The notes: generated by a model not told the origin, from the letters alone. Positions 35,383 through 44,558 are shown, counted from the stretch's first letter. The stretch is 64,000 nucleotides of DNA from Flaviaesturariibacter aridisoli (GCF_004343705.1 NZ_SKFH01000013.1:34294-98293), one strand, 5' to 3'. Made by a program: numbers and translations.

Positions 35383-35970
35383 TCACAGGGCCAACCCGAG
35401 CGACAACTGGATCGCCTGGCTTTTCCACTTGCTCGTGGTGGTGACGTCGTTGATGTCGTTGAGGCCTACGGCATAGCGGCCCTGGATGCGGATCTTGCTC
35501 AACGAGAGCTGTACGCCGCCGAGCATGGAGAAGTCGCCGCCTTTGAAGGCACGCTGCCCGTTCTGCAGCAGGTTCTCGTCTTTGTTCATCAGCACGCCGA
35601 ACTGGGGGCCAGCCTGCAGCGCGAAAGATGTGCCCAGCTTGTAGTTGAGCAGGATCGGCACCGAGAGGTAGTTGAGTTTGACGTTGCCCGAGGAGGCGTC
35701 GGAGAAGACGTTGGAATACACCTGGCTGAAGGAGGTATCGGTGCGCGTCTGGTACTGGTTGAAGAGCAGCTCGGGCTGGATGGCGAACTTCTTCCCGAGG
35801 CCGATCTCGGCGAATCCGCCGAGGTGGTAGCCCGTATTGAATTCTTCCTTGAAGGACCGGCCCTGCACCTTCGAGAGGTTCACACCGCCCTTCACACCGA
35901 TGTGGAACTGGGCTTTGCCCGCCTGCGCGATGAGCAGGCCGGCCGCGACGACAAGTAACTTGCGGTTCAT
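35383..35970 (-). CDS. Outer-membrane beta-barrel protein (PorT/OMP_b-brl_2 type)
   Basis: A 195-aa protein with a signal peptide (LLVVAAGLLIAQAGKAQ), then FHIGVKGGVNLSKVQG and strands with alternating hydrophobic residues, ending in an aromatic-free SLGLAL strand. PELLFNQY and YLSVPILLNYKLG are typical of the eight-stranded Bacteroidota OMP_b-brl_2 family. A porin-like or structural role is likely; the substrate is unknown. Confidence 0.85.
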   Translation of the reverse strand: MNRKLLVVAAGLLIAQAGKAQFHIGVKGGVNLSKVQGRSFKEEFNTGYHLGGFAEIGLGKKFAIQPELLFNQYQTRTDTSFSQVYSNVFSDASSGNVKLNYLSVPILLNYKLGTSFALQAGPQFGVLMNKDENLLQNGQRAFKGGDFSMLGGVQLSLSKIRIQGRYAVGLNDINDVTTTSKWKSQAIQLSLGLAL

Positions 35971-36032
35971 GTGGTAATCATTTCCGCTCGCGGCACCAAC
36001 TTCATGCCAAGCGAAGCAGAGCTTCGTTAAAC

Positions 36033-36117
36033 CTTCGGCTGCGCTCAGGTTGACAGGAAGTCAACTGCCAAAATCAACCGGGGACAGTGCTCCCTGTCAC
36101 GCTGAGCGCAGCCGAAG
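36033..36117. repeat. Inverted repeat with 25-bp arms
   Basis: Arm 36033-36057 (CTTCGGCTGCGCTCAGG...) matches the inverse of 36093-36117 at 23 of 25 positions; a 35-bp spacer lies between. The CTTCGGCTGCGCTCAG core recurs as an intergenic repeat in many bacteria. Confidence 0.8.
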
Positions 36118-36130
36118 CGAGACGGGCTGA

Positions 36131-37138
36131 TCAAAACTCGTACAGGTAACCGAAGTTGACCCGCAGGTAGCCGGCGAGGTTGCGACTGGAGGAAGGGAAG
36201 TAATAGTTCAGCACATATTGCGGCTGCAGGAAAAAGCGTTTCCACGACCATTCGGCGCGCAGCAACGCGGTGGCCGAGAGCGGCTGAAACCGCAGCTGGT
36301 CGTCTAGGGTCTGATATTCAGTGCTCAGCAGCTCGTTGAGATCGGTGCCGCGCACGATGCCGAAGGTGGAGGCATTCTGGTTGAAGCCGAACTTCTGCGT
36401 GCCGGCTGAAAACACGAGCTGCGGTGTCAGGCGGAGCGACGACCGCGGCAGCAGCAGGTTGAGGAAATAAAAGTCGCGGCGCAGCGACAGCGACAACGAG
36501 AAGTCGTTGATCACCTCGTTGGTCTGCACCCGGATAACGCCGGTGTCGCGGAGGCGGATCCGCTGTATGTAGGTCTCGCGCTCGTCGTACGCCGAGCGGC
36601 TGCCCCAGCCGTACGAAGCATAGAGGGCCGGCCGCAGCCACCACTTTTTATACGTCACATACGCGCCTACTTCGTTTTGCAGCGGCGTGGTATAAAAGGA
36701 CAATTCTTTTTTCGTAAAAAAACGCGCATACGATAAACCGGTAGCGAAGGCATCCTGCTTCAGGTAGTCGTAGGAGGCGGTGGCTACGTGCTGGTAGGCT
36801 TTCAGCGAAGCGCCATCGCTCACAAAGGTGCTGTTGAGCACGAGGCCAAGGCCGTTTTTGTGATAGTAGCCGATCGAAGGCGTCCAGGTGATTTGCCGGC
36901 GCGGCTCCAGGTCGATGGCGCCAGCTTCCAGGTAGTTGAAGTAAGTGGAGGAAAGCCCGACGTCGGCGAGCAAAAAGGTGCGCGGCGCCGTGATGGAGTC
37001 GAGGAATTCCGCCATATCGTCGAAGAGGGCATCGTAATAAGCGATGCTGTCCACCGCGGGCTTCGGCACGGCGGGCTGCTGCGCGGCCAGCCGGGCGGCA
37101 CAAAGCAACAGGAAAACGGACAAGAGCCTCTTTCGCAT
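36131..37138 (-). CDS. Hypothetical outer-membrane beta-barrel protein
   Basis: A 335-aa protein with a signal peptide (MRKRLLSVFLLLCAARLAAQ), a short periplasmic helix (SIAYYDALFDDMAEFLDSI), then many amphipathic strands ending in VNFGYLYEF, a C-terminal aromatic as in outer-membrane barrels. No specific family is recognised. The start is ATG 37138, since the signal peptide begins there. Confidence 0.7.
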   Translation of the reverse strand: MRKRLLSVFLLLCAARLAAQQPAVPKPAVDSIAYYDALFDDMAEFLDSITAPRTFLLADVGLSSTYFNYLEAGAIDLEPRRQITWTPSIGYYHKNGLGLVLNSTFVSDGASLKAYQHVATASYDYLKQDAFATGLSYARFFTKKELSFYTTPLQNEVGAYVTYKKWWLRPALYASYGWGSRSAYDERETYIQRIRLRDTGVIRVQTNEVINDFSLSLSLRRDFYFLNLLLPRSSLRLTPQLVFSAGTQKFGFNQNASTFGIVRGTDLNELLSTEYQTLDDQLRFQPLSATALLRAEWSWKRFFLQPQYVLNYYFPSSSRNLAGYLRVNFGYLYEF

Positions 37139-37323
37139 CAAAATAATCGCAACCGGCAGCCGGCCACATCCGTTGACCTTGCGAAAAGGATTTCGTTTAA
37201 TCAATCGGATAGAGGGGCGGAGTTCGGTTTTTGGGGTTTGGGAATACCAGCGGAAATTAAGTTACTCGGCGCAACGCAGCTTCCACTTCACCCAAAACGT
37301 CAAACTCCCGACCTAAAACGTTT

Positions 37324-38574
37324 CTATTCGAACTCCAGCAGCGAGATCTCGGGAAGAATGCCTACGCGGCCGGGATAGCCGAGAAAGCCGAAGCCGCGGT
37401 TGACATACAACTTCTGCGCGCCTTCCTCATACAAACCCGCCCATTGCTTGTACACGTATTGCACGGGGCTCCAGCGGAAGCCGGGGAGCTCCACGCCGAA
37501 CTGCATGCCGTGGGTATGCCCTGCAAGCGTCAGGTCGATATCGCCGTAACGGGGGCGCACTTCGGCGTCCCAGTGCGAGGGGTCGTGGCTCATGAGGATC
37601 TTGAAGGGAACCGATTCGGTGCCGGGGTACGCCTCACTCATTTTGCCGTATTTCGGGAAGCGGGCCTTGGCGCCCCAGTTCTCGATACCGAGCACCGCGA
37701 TGCGGTCGGTGCCGCGCTCGAGCAACACGTGCTCGTTCATCAGCAGGCGCCAGCCCATCTGGGCATGCATGCTTTTCAGCCGTTCCAGGTTGGCGCGTTT
37801 CGCATCGGCCGTAGGCCACTGGACGTAATCGCCGTAGTCGTGGTTGCCCAGGGTGGAGAAAACCCCCATGGGCGCCTTCAGGCGGCCGAACAGCTCGAGG
37901 AAGCGGTCCATTTCATCGGACGTATTGTTGACCAGGTCGCCGGTAAACAGAATAAGATCGGGCTTCAGGTCGAGCACCTTTTGCACACCGCGGGCTACGG
38001 CGTCGTGGTCGGTAAAAGAGCCGCTGTGAATGTCGGACAGCTGCACCACCCGGAGCCCCCGGAAGGCCAACGGCAGGTTGGGAAAGCGTAGCTTGACGCG
38101 GTGCACACGGTAGGCGTATTTATTGCCCATGCCGTACATCAGCGACGTGAACAGTGCGCCGCCGGCAGCCAGCCCGAGCCAGCTGAGAAACACCGAGCGC
38201 GAGATGCCGCCGTTGGACTGGATCTGCTCGGCCTCCGTATTGGTAAAGAAAAGCCGCCCGGCCACCCATTGAAAGCCGCGGCGGATATCGTCGATAAGAA
38301 AAAAGATGGCCGCGACCAGCTTGGCGAAAAAGAGGCCCACCATCGTTACGAACAGCGCGTTGCGCAAGCCTTTCGGCAGCCCCGACGCATTGATGGCCGG
38401 CATGAACAGCAGCGCTACCAGCGCCATCGCCGACAGCGTCCAGTACACCGCGAACAGGATGGAACGGGTGCGCTGCGCCGCGCCCTGCGACACGCCCTTC
38501 AGCACCGAGAACACATAGAAATCGAGCAGCAGCATGACCGCGATCAGTACGAGGGAAAAAGGCAGGTTGCGCAT
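37324..38574 (-). CDS. Membrane metallophosphoesterase
   Basis: A 416-aa protein with about four N-terminal membrane helices and a calcineurin-like phosphoesterase domain: LSDIHSGSF, FTGDLVNN, TLGNHDYGDY, SHDPSHWD and LAGHTHGMQFG supply the two-metal site. It resembles YaeI/YkuE-type enzymes, for which lipid or UDP-linked phosphodiesters are known or suspected substrates. The active site probably faces the periplasm. The start is ATG 38574. Confidence 0.88.
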   Translation of the reverse strand: MRNLPFSLVLIAVMLLLDFYVFSVLKGVSQGAAQRTRSILFAVYWTLSAMALVALLFMPAINASGLPKGLRNALFVTMVGLFFAKLVAAIFFLIDDIRRGFQWVAGRLFFTNTEAEQIQSNGGISRSVFLSWLGLAAGGALFTSLMYGMGNKYAYRVHRVKLRFPNLPLAFRGLRVVQLSDIHSGSFTDHDAVARGVQKVLDLKPDLILFTGDLVNNTSDEMDRFLELFGRLKAPMGVFSTLGNHDYGDYVQWPTADAKRANLERLKSMHAQMGWRLLMNEHVLLERGTDRIAVLGIENWGAKARFPKYGKMSEAYPGTESVPFKILMSHDPSHWDAEVRPRYGDIDLTLAGHTHGMQFGVELPGFRWSPVQYVYKQWAGLYEEGAQKLYVNRGFGFLGYPGRVGILPEISLLEFE

Positions 38575-38621
38575 CCGCTTCGATTTAGGGGTGCAAGTAC
38601 GGAAAGAAACAAAGACGTTAC

Positions 38622-40160
38622 TCAAGCCGGCAGCAGCACGTGGAAAACGGCGCCCGCCCCCCGCTCCCCTTCGGCATAGATGCCGCCGCCATGGGCGCGT
38701 GCCACCTTGCGGCAGAGCGCCAGCCCCACGCCGGTGCCGCTGTAGTTGCTGCGGCTGTGCAGCCGTTGAAACAGGGTGAAGATGCGTTCCGCCTCGGCCG
38801 GCTCAAAGCCAATGCCGTTGTCGCGGAAGCGGATCGAATGAAAGGGCGCGCAGGCAGGGAGCTCCGGGAAGCGTGCGAGCTCGGCCGGGCTTGCGGCCTG
38901 GGCCTCCACCTGCAGCCGCGGCGTTTCCCCGGGGCGGTTGTATTTGAGGGCATTGCCCACCAGGTTGGTAAACAGCTGCAGCAGCTGGTGTTGCAACCCG
39001 CGCACGACGGGCAGCGGTGCCGCTTCCACAACCGCACCGAGCTCCTGGATACGCAGCTCGTGGTCCTGCAGGCTGGCGGCCAGCACGTCGTTGAGGTCAA
39101 CAGGTTCGAAGTGGTCCGGTGCGGTCTGAACGCCCGAAAACTCGAGCAGGTCGTCCACGAGGGTCCGCATGCGGGTGGCTGCGTCGCGGATCCGCTGGAG
39201 GTAGGGCTGGCCGCCTTCGCGTACGTCTTCCTGCAGGCGCCCGCTGAAGAAGAGGATCTTGCGGAGGGGTTCTTTCAGGTCGTGGGAGGCGATGAAGGCA
39301 AATTGCTCGAGCTCCTCGTTGGACCGCTGCAGCGCGAGCGTCCGCTCCGACACCAGGCGTTCGAGGTTCTCGGAATCCGTTTTCTGGTCGTGGATGTCGT
39401 GGGAAACGCCGAGCCAGTAAAGGATGGTGCCATCGGTGTCGCGGATGGGTTCCGCCCGGGCGGAATGCCAGCGCAGCACGCCGTCGTGTCGGCGGTAGCG
39501 CGTTTCGGCCTCGTAGGGCGTTCCGTCGATGAGGCATTTATTCCAGCGTTCGGCCAATTCGCCGCGCTCGCTTGAGGGTACCGCCGATATCCAGCCGCTC
39601 CCCAGGGCCGTTTCGGGTTCCTGGCCGGTGTAGGCGTACCAGCGCGCATTGAGGTAGCTGATGGCGCCTTCCGGCCCGGCAGTCCAGGCCATCAGGGGCA
39701 GGGCGTCGACCATGCGGCGGATGCGTTCCTCCTCGCGCTCGGTGCGCTGGCGGGCCAGCACCTGCTCGGTCACCTCGAAGCCGAAGATCATCACCCCCGC
39801 GGTGCGGGCTCCGTCCTTATACGGCGCATAGACCATGTTGAAGTACTTCGTGGTGTCGCGGCCCTCGTTGTTCCAGTCGGCCACGCCGGGAAATTCATAT
39901 CCATACACCGCCTCGCCGGAGGTATACACCCGGTCGAGCATTTCGAAATATCCCTGGCCCTCAAGCTCGGGCGCCACCTCGCGGGGCGTGCGCCCCAGCA
40001 GGACCTTGCCTTCATAGAGGCGGGAAAAAAGCGGGTTGGTGAAGGTGCAGCGGAGGTCGGCTCCTTCGAGGATGCAGATCATCGCCGGCGCCTGCATAAA
40101 AAGCCCCGTAAGATTGGGGTCGGAAGCCAGGGGGGATGGACCGGAAGCGTTCAGGAACAT
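38622..40160 (-). CDS. PAS-domain sensor histidine kinase
   Basis: A 512-aa cytosolic kinase: PAS domain 1 (~residues 20-130), PAS domain 2 with a PAC motif (~145-270, ETRYRRHDGVLRWHSARAEP), a coiled coil, the H box FAFIASHDLKEPLRKI (~293-308), N box NLVGNALKYNR, G1 RDNGIGFEP and G2 GTGVGLALCRK. There is no membrane segment and no receiver. The H-box type (ASHDLKEPLRK) is the phytochrome-like class common in Bacteroidota. No cognate regulator is adjacent. Confidence 0.92.
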   Translation of the reverse strand: MFLNASGPSPLASDPNLTGLFMQAPAMICILEGADLRCTFTNPLFSRLYEGKVLLGRTPREVAPELEGQGYFEMLDRVYTSGEAVYGYEFPGVADWNNEGRDTTKYFNMVYAPYKDGARTAGVMIFGFEVTEQVLARQRTEREEERIRRMVDALPLMAWTAGPEGAISYLNARWYAYTGQEPETALGSGWISAVPSSERGELAERWNKCLIDGTPYEAETRYRRHDGVLRWHSARAEPIRDTDGTILYWLGVSHDIHDQKTDSENLERLVSERTLALQRSNEELEQFAFIASHDLKEPLRKILFFSGRLQEDVREGGQPYLQRIRDAATRMRTLVDDLLEFSGVQTAPDHFEPVDLNDVLAASLQDHELRIQELGAVVEAAPLPVVRGLQHQLLQLFTNLVGNALKYNRPGETPRLQVEAQAASPAELARFPELPACAPFHSIRFRDNGIGFEPAEAERIFTLFQRLHSRSNYSGTGVGLALCRKVARAHGGGIYAEGERGAGAVFHVLLPA

Positions 40161-40308
40161 ACGATTAAGGGGGAATTAGCGGCAAGATACGAAAGTGCAG
40201 GCAGCGGGGCCACACGTGGATAAAGGCCCGGAATCCGACGCGGGCACGGCCCCGCTCCGGCTCCCCTCGTGGGGACAAATGCCGCTACCCCGATTGGCGG
40301 CAAAAGCG

Positions 40309-40316
40309 TATTTTTG
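40309..40316 (+). promoter_or_regulatory. Putative -7 box (TATTTTTG) for the UPF0173 gene
   Basis: Exact TAnnTTTG match 17 nt before ATG 40334; a TTG lies at 40294. Confidence 0.55.
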
Positions 40317-40333
40317 TTGCTATTCGATTGGTT

Positions 40334-41014
40334 ATGAGACTGACGTATTACGGACATGCCTCGTTTGCAGTGGAAACCGGCGGGAAAGTGCTCCTGTTCG
40401 ATCCCTTCATCACGCCCAACCCGGCGGCGAAGGCCATCGACATTAGCACCCTGCCCTGCGACTACCTGCTCCTCTCCCACGGCCACGGCGACCACGTGGC
40501 CGATGCCCCGGCCATTGCCCAGCGCACCGGCGCCACGGTGATCGCCTCGGCAGAGGTAGCCGGCTGGATGGACGGCAAGGGCGCTTCGGGCTCCGTAGGA
40601 ATGAACCACGGCGGTAAGAAAGCCTTCGACTTCGGCACCGTCAAATGCGTCAACGCCATTCACTCCTCGGGCCTCCCCGACGGCTCGTACGGCGGTAATC
40701 CGATGGGCTTCGTGGTGACCACCCCGGAGCGCAGCTTTTATTACAGCGGCGACACGGCCCTGACCCTCGACATGCAGCTCATTCCCCGCTGGGCAAAGCT
40801 CGACTTCGCCGTGCTTTGCATCGGCGACCATTTTACCATGGGCTATGAAGACGCCGTGGAGGCAGCCCGCATGGCCGGCGCCCCTAAAGTGGTCGGAGTG
40901 CACTACGACACGTTCCCGCCGATAAAAATCAACACGCAGGCGGCCCGCAAGGCCTTTCACGAAGCCGGGATCGAGCTGCTGCTGCCGGCAGTAGGCGAAA
41001 CAATAGACCTCTAA
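40334..41014 (+). CDS. Metal-dependent hydrolase, UPF0173 (MBL fold)
   Basis: A 226-aa metallo-beta-lactamase-fold protein: YYGHASFAVE, LLLSHGHGDHVAD (the HxHxDH metal motif), FYYSGDTALTLDM and GVHYDTFPPI. This is the UPF0173 family, which has phosphodiesterase-like structures and no settled physiological substrate. It is a single gene placed before parA and separated from it by an inverted heptamer element. Confidence 0.92.
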   Translation: MRLTYYGHASFAVETGGKVLLFDPFITPNPAAKAIDISTLPCDYLLLSHGHGDHVADAPAIAQRTGATVIASAEVAGWMDGKGASGSVGMNHGGKKAFDFGTVKCVNAIHSSGLPDGSYGGNPMGFVVTTPERSFYYSGDTALTLDMQLIPRWAKLDFAVLCIGDHFTMGYEDAVEAARMAGAPKVVGVHYDTFPPIKINTQAARKAFHEAGIELLLPAVGETIDL

Positions 41015-41019
41015 AACAA

Positions 41020-41105
41020 TTTCAGATTTCAGATCTCGGATTTCAGATTTAAGCCATTGAAACCGATCCCTGGAATCCGAAATTCTAAATCTGACATCTG
41101 AAATA
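41020..41105. repeat. Inverted heptamer arms (TTTCAGA family), copy 1
   Basis: Left arm 41020-41054 has five 7-bp units of TTTCAGA type. Right arm 41071-41105 has five units of the inverse (TGGAATC, CTAAATC, TGACATC type). It ends 5 bp before the parA ATG. Confidence 0.85.
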
Positions 41106-41110
41106 ACCTT

Positions 41111-41917
41111 ATGGCTAGAATTATCGGTGTAGCAAACCAGAAAGGCGGCGTTGGCAAGACCACCACGGCCATCAACCTGGCCGCCTCCTTCGGCGTGCTC
41201 GAATACCGCACTCTCCTGATCGACGCCGACCCGCAGGCCAACAGCACCACGGGCGTCGGCTTCGACCTGCAGAACATCACGCAGAGCCTTTACGACTGCA
41301 TGGTGAACCAGGCGGAGGCGCGCGACGTCATCCTCAAAACGGAAATTCCCAACCTCGACCTCATTCCCTCCCATATCGACCTGGTGGGCGCCGAGATCGA
41401 GATGATCAACTACCCCAACCGGGAGAACGTACTGCGCCAACTGGTGCAATCGGTGCGGGACGAATACGATTTCATCGTCATCGACTGCTCGCCCTCCCTG
41501 GGCCTCATCACTGTGAACGCCCTTACCGGCGCCGACTCCGTGATCGTGCCCGTACAGTGCGAGTTCTTCGCCCTTGAAGGCCTCGGCAAGTTGCTCAACA
41601 CGATCAAGATCGTGCAGAGCCGCCTCAACCCGAGCCTCGCCATCGAAGGTATCCTCATGACGATGTACGACGGCCGTCTCCGCCTGTGTAACCAGGTGGT
41701 GGGCGAAGTGCGCCGCCACTTCGAGGACCTCGTGTTCAGCACCATCGTGCACCGCAACTCGCGCCTGTCGGAGGCCCCTTCGGTGGGCAAGCCGGTGATC
41801 CTCTACGACGCCAACTCCAAAGGCTCGATGAACTACCTCAACCTCGCCAAGGAGATCCTGCAGAAGAACAACCTCACGCGTATTTCCCAGGAAGAACGCA
41901 CCATGGAGGATGTATGA
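41111..41917 (+). CDS. parA: Chromosome-partitioning ATPase ParA
   Basis: The 268-aa ParA/Soj ATPase has a deviant Walker A motif ([16 protein letters not shown]), the second motif [12 protein letters not shown], and IDCSPSLG. It works with ParB on parS sites to segregate the origin region. The order parA, parB, DUF5683, dapB is conserved in Bacteroidota. The start ATG 41111 gives the standard [10 protein letters not shown] beginning. Confidence 0.97.
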   Translation: MARIIGVANQKGGVGKTTTAINLAASFGVLEYRTLLIDADPQANSTTGVGFDLQNITQSLYDCMVNQAEARDVILKTEIPNLDLIPSHIDLVGAEIEMINYPNRENVLRQLVQSVRDEYDFIVIDCSPSLGLITVNALTGADSVIVPVQCEFFALEGLGKLLNTIKIVQSRLNPSLAIEGILMTMYDGRLRLCNQVVGEVRRHFEDLVFSTIVHRNSRLSEAPSVGKPVILYDANSKGSMNYLNLAKEILQKNNLTRISQEERTMEDV

Positions 41918-41923
41918 CCAGAA

Positions 41924-42060
41924 TTTCAGATCTCGGATCGCAGATTTCAGATTCCAGGTTTTAAATGACCTATAAAGCAAAAAATGGATCGTTATGCGAT
42001 CCTTTTTTTATGGGTGCGCCAGCCAAATCCTAGATCTGAGATCCGACATCAGCGATAATT
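41924..42060. repeat. Inverted heptamer arms (TTTCAGA family), copy 2
   Basis: Left arm 41924-41958 has five 7-bp units; right arm 42026-42060 has five inverse units (GATCTGA, GATCCGA type). The terminator at 41986-42009 lies between. Confidence 0.8.
41986..42009 (+). terminator. Intrinsic terminator after parA
   Basis: Stem GGATCG/CGATCC with loop TTATG, flanked by an A run and followed by seven T residues. It would separate parA from parB transcription. Confidence 0.75.
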
Positions 42061-42065
42061 TAGCG

Positions 42066-42086
42066 GTTTCACAACACGTTTCACGT
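42066..42086. promoter_or_regulatory. Two direct parS-like half-sites before parB
   Basis: GTTTCAC at 42066-42072 and GTTTCACGT at 42078-42086, 12 bp apart. The bacterial parS consensus is TGTTTCACGTGAAACA, so each matches one half only. It may be a weak ParB-binding or autoregulatory site. Confidence 0.3.
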
Positions 42087-42127
42087 CCCCCGGAAGTCGT
42101 ACCTTCGTCGCCCTATCGTGACCGTGT

Positions 42128-43048
42128 ATGAGTACTTCCAAGCAAAGCAACAAGGACGCCCTCGGTAAAGGCATCCGTTCCCTTCTTCAGAGCATCGACA
42201 GCGACCTGAAAACACCGGCCGGCGCCGTAAAGCCCGGCGTGGTGCAGGAAGTGACGGGCATGAACCGCATCCCCGTAGACCAGGTGGAGCCCAACCCCAA
42301 GCAGCCCCGCCGCGATTTCGACGAGACCGCTCTCCAGGAGCTGGCCGCGTCGATCAAGCTGCATGACATCATCCAGCCCATCACCGTTTCCAAGCTGCCG
42401 GGAGGCAAGTACCGACTCATCTCGGGAGAACGCCGCTGGCGCGCCTCCAAGATGGCGGGCCTCAAAGACCTGCCCGCCTACATCCGTCAGGCCAACGACC
42501 AGGAGCTGCTCGAACTCGCCCTGCTCGAAAACCTGCAGCGCGAAGACCTCAACGCCATGGAAGTAGCCCTCTCCTACAAGCGGATGATGGAAGAACTCAC
42601 TTACACCCAGGAGCAGGTGGCCGAGCGGATGGGAAAAGACCGCTCTACCGTCACTAACTACATCCGCCTCCTCAAACTCCCCCCGGACATCCAGGTGGCG
42701 GTGCGCAACGGCGAGCTGAGCATGGGCCATGCCCGCGCGCTCATCAACGTAGACACAATCGACAAGCAACTCTATATTTTCGACGAGATCAAGAGCAAGG
42801 GCCTGTCGGTACGACAAACCGAAAACCTGGTCCGCAATTTTTATAAGGAAGGCGAGGTAAAGAAGACCGAGCCGGCCCATACGCTGTCGCCCGCCTTCAA
42901 GAAGATTGAGGACAAGCTGGCCACGCACTTCGCCACCCGCATCAAAATGCGGCACGCCAAGAACGGCTCCGGCCAGATCACCTTTGACTACTACTCGCTC
43001 GAAGAGCTGAACAAGTTGCTGGACTTAATGAACGTAACCATTGACTAA
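42128..43048 (+). CDS. parB: Chromosome-partitioning protein ParB
   Basis: The 306-aa ParB/Spo0J protein: an N-terminal basic segment (KDALGKGIRSLL), the CTPase/ParB domain with QPRRDFDE and ISGERRWRASKMAGL, an HTH (TQEQVAERMGKDRSTVTNYI), and a C-terminal dimerisation region. It has a near-match -7 box (TACCTTCG, 42100-42107), so it can be transcribed apart from parA. Its last codons overlap the TTG start of the DUF5683 gene. Confidence 0.96.
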   Translation: MSTSKQSNKDALGKGIRSLLQSIDSDLKTPAGAVKPGVVQEVTGMNRIPVDQVEPNPKQPRRDFDETALQELAASIKLHDIIQPITVSKLPGGKYRLISGERRWRASKMAGLKDLPAYIRQANDQELLELALLENLQREDLNAMEVALSYKRMMEELTYTQEQVAERMGKDRSTVTNYIRLLKLPPDIQVAVRNGELSMGHARALINVDTIDKQLYIFDEIKSKGLSVRQTENLVRNFYKEGEVKKTEPAHTLSPAFKKIEDKLATHFATRIKMRHAKNGSGQITFDYYSLEELNKLLDLMNVTID

Positions 43049-43667
43049 ACGCCTCTATACCGCCCTCCTGCTTGTCTTGTTGTCGGCATTCGGCGCCGGC
43101 GCACAGACGATCTCCGATTCGAGCAACCGCCGCGTCAACATCGACAGCGCTATGCGCGCGCCGGTGTCGCCCCTGGACCGGAAGGCTGACTCGGTGCGCC
43201 GCCTGCATTCGCCCCGCAAAGCGGCCATCCGTTCGGCGATCCTGCCGGGACTTGGGCAGATCTACAACCACAAGTACTGGAAGCTGCCCCTCGTTTACGC
43301 AGCCGTGGGCATCCCGACGGCGCTCTTCATCTACAACCTCACCTGGTATCGCCGTACGCGCTTTGCCTATGCGGCCCTGGTCAACAACGATTCGATCGGT
43401 AAGACGCAGGTGCACCCGCAGCTTCAGAACTACATCGCGCGTAACGCCGCCGGCAACCTCGCCAACCTGCGCAACGAATTCCGCCGCGATCTAGACTACT
43501 CGGGCCTCTTTATCATCATCATGTGGGGCCTGCAGGTGGTCGATGCCTCAGTAGACGCCCACCTGAAGACCTTCGACGTAAGTCCCGACCTGAGTCTTCG
43601 GCTCAAAGGCGGCTACAGCGAAATGGCCGGGACGAACGGCGTGAGCCTCGTACTGAGCTTTCGGTAA
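43041..43667 (+). CDS. DUF5683 domain-containing membrane protein
   Basis: A 208-aa protein with a signal peptide (LYTALLLVLLSAFGAGAQ) and the DUF5683 core: KAAIRSAILPGLGQIYNHKY, two hydrophobic segments, and VVDASVDAHLKTFD. It begins with TTG 43041, overlapping parB by 8 bp. The position between parB and dapB is conserved in Bacteroidota; the function is unknown. Confidence 0.88.
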   Translation: MTKRLYTALLLVLLSAFGAGAQTISDSSNRRVNIDSAMRAPVSPLDRKADSVRRLHSPRKAAIRSAILPGLGQIYNHKYWKLPLVYAAVGIPTALFIYNLTWYRRTRFAYAALVNNDSIGKTQVHPQLQNYIARNAAGNLANLRNEFRRDLDYSGLFIIIMWGLQVVDASVDAHLKTFDVSPDLSLRLKGGYSEMAGTNGVSLVLSFR

Positions 43668-43670
43668 GGA

Positions 43671-43770
43671 CACGCGGATCGCGCGGATACCACGGATCAA
43701 TAATTTGCTACAAACACAAAGCCATCGCTACGCGATGGCTTTCTTATCTGCGTTATCTGCGCGATCTGCG
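43671..43770. repeat. Inverted nonamer arms (CGCGCGGAT/TTATCTGCG)
   Basis: Three exact 9-bp units at 43671-43697 and three inverse 9-bp units at 43744-43770 enclose the terminator at 43718-43742. The right arm runs into the dapB promoter. Confidence 0.85.
43718..43742. terminator. Terminator between the DUF5683 gene and dapB
   Basis: A perfect 11-bp stem AAAGCCATCGC with loop TAC, followed by T residues. Confidence 0.85.
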
Positions 43771-43773
43771 TGC

Positions 43774-43781
43774 TACCTTTG
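43774..43781 (+). promoter_or_regulatory. Putative -7 box (TACCTTTG) abutting the dapB ATG
   Basis: Exact TAnnTTTG match that ends four bases before the ATG, predicting a leaderless or near-leaderless mRNA. Confidence 0.5.
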
Positions 43782-43785
43782 ACGC

Positions 43786-44502
43786 ATGAAGATCGCACTT
43801 ATCGGATACGGCAAGATGGGCCAGCTGATCGACCGCATCGCCCAGGAACGCGGCCACGATGTGGTGCTGCGTATCCACCTCGACAACCGCGACGAGTTCA
43901 CGCAGGAAAATCTACGCCAGGCGGATGTAGCCATTGAGTTCACCGGTCCCGGTAGTGCCTTCGCCAATGTGCGTCAGTGCCTCGAATGGGGCGTCCCCGT
44001 CGTAAGCGGCTCCACGGGCTGGAACGAGCAGCTGGGAGCAGCCGCCCGCATTGCTACGGACAACGGCAGTGCCTTTCTCCATGCTTCCAACTTCAGCATC
44101 GGCGTCAACCTCTTTTTCGAAGTGAACAAACTGCTGGCGCGCCTCATGAACGGGCAACCGCAATACGACGTTGAGCTGAAAGAGATCCATCATACCGCCA
44201 AGCTCGACGCGCCCAGCGGCACCGCAGTTACCCTCGCCGAGCAGGTGCTCGCCGCCCTCGACCGCAAAGTTCAGTGGGTGAAAGAAACCGCCTCCGCACC
44301 CACGGACCTCGTCATCCGCAGCGAGCGCACCGACCCGGCGCCGGGTACGCACCACGTGCGGTATACCTCGCCAATCGACGACATCGAGATCATCCATACG
44401 GCCCACAACCGCGAAGGTTTTGCTACGGGCGCCGTGCAGGCCGCCGAGTTCCTGGCCGGGAAAAAAGGGGTGTTCCGGATGAGCGACGTATTAGGATTCT
44501 AA
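43786..44502 (+). CDS. dapB: 4-hydroxy-tetrahydrodipicolinate reductase
   Basis: The 238-aa DapB of lysine and diaminopimelate synthesis. The NAD(P)H loop is LIGYGKMGQ, the catalytic His and Lys are in EIHHTAKLDAPSGTAVTLA, and the C-terminal domain has DIEIIHTAHNREGFATGAV. The start must be ATG 43786, since the Rossmann fold begins there, which makes the adjacent promoter box notable. Confidence 0.97.
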   Translation: MKIALIGYGKMGQLIDRIAQERGHDVVLRIHLDNRDEFTQENLRQADVAIEFTGPGSAFANVRQCLEWGVPVVSGSTGWNEQLGAAARIATDNGSAFLHASNFSIGVNLFFEVNKLLARLMNGQPQYDVELKEIHHTAKLDAPSGTAVTLAEQVLAALDRKVQWVKETASAPTDLVIRSERTDPAPGTHHVRYTSPIDDIEIIHTAHNREGFATGAVQAAEFLAGKKGVFRMSDVLGF

Positions 44503-44535
44503 GCGCCGCCCGCTAAGCCTTTTTCCTTACCTTTC

Positions 44536-44556
44536 CTACAGGAAACTAACCTGTAG
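44536..44556 (+). other. Hairpin immediately upstream of the TPR kinase gene
   Basis: CTACAGG AAACTAA CCTGTAG, a perfect 7-bp stem ending two bases before ATG 44559. It could affect ribosome access. Confidence 0.45.
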
Positions 44557-44558
44557 CT

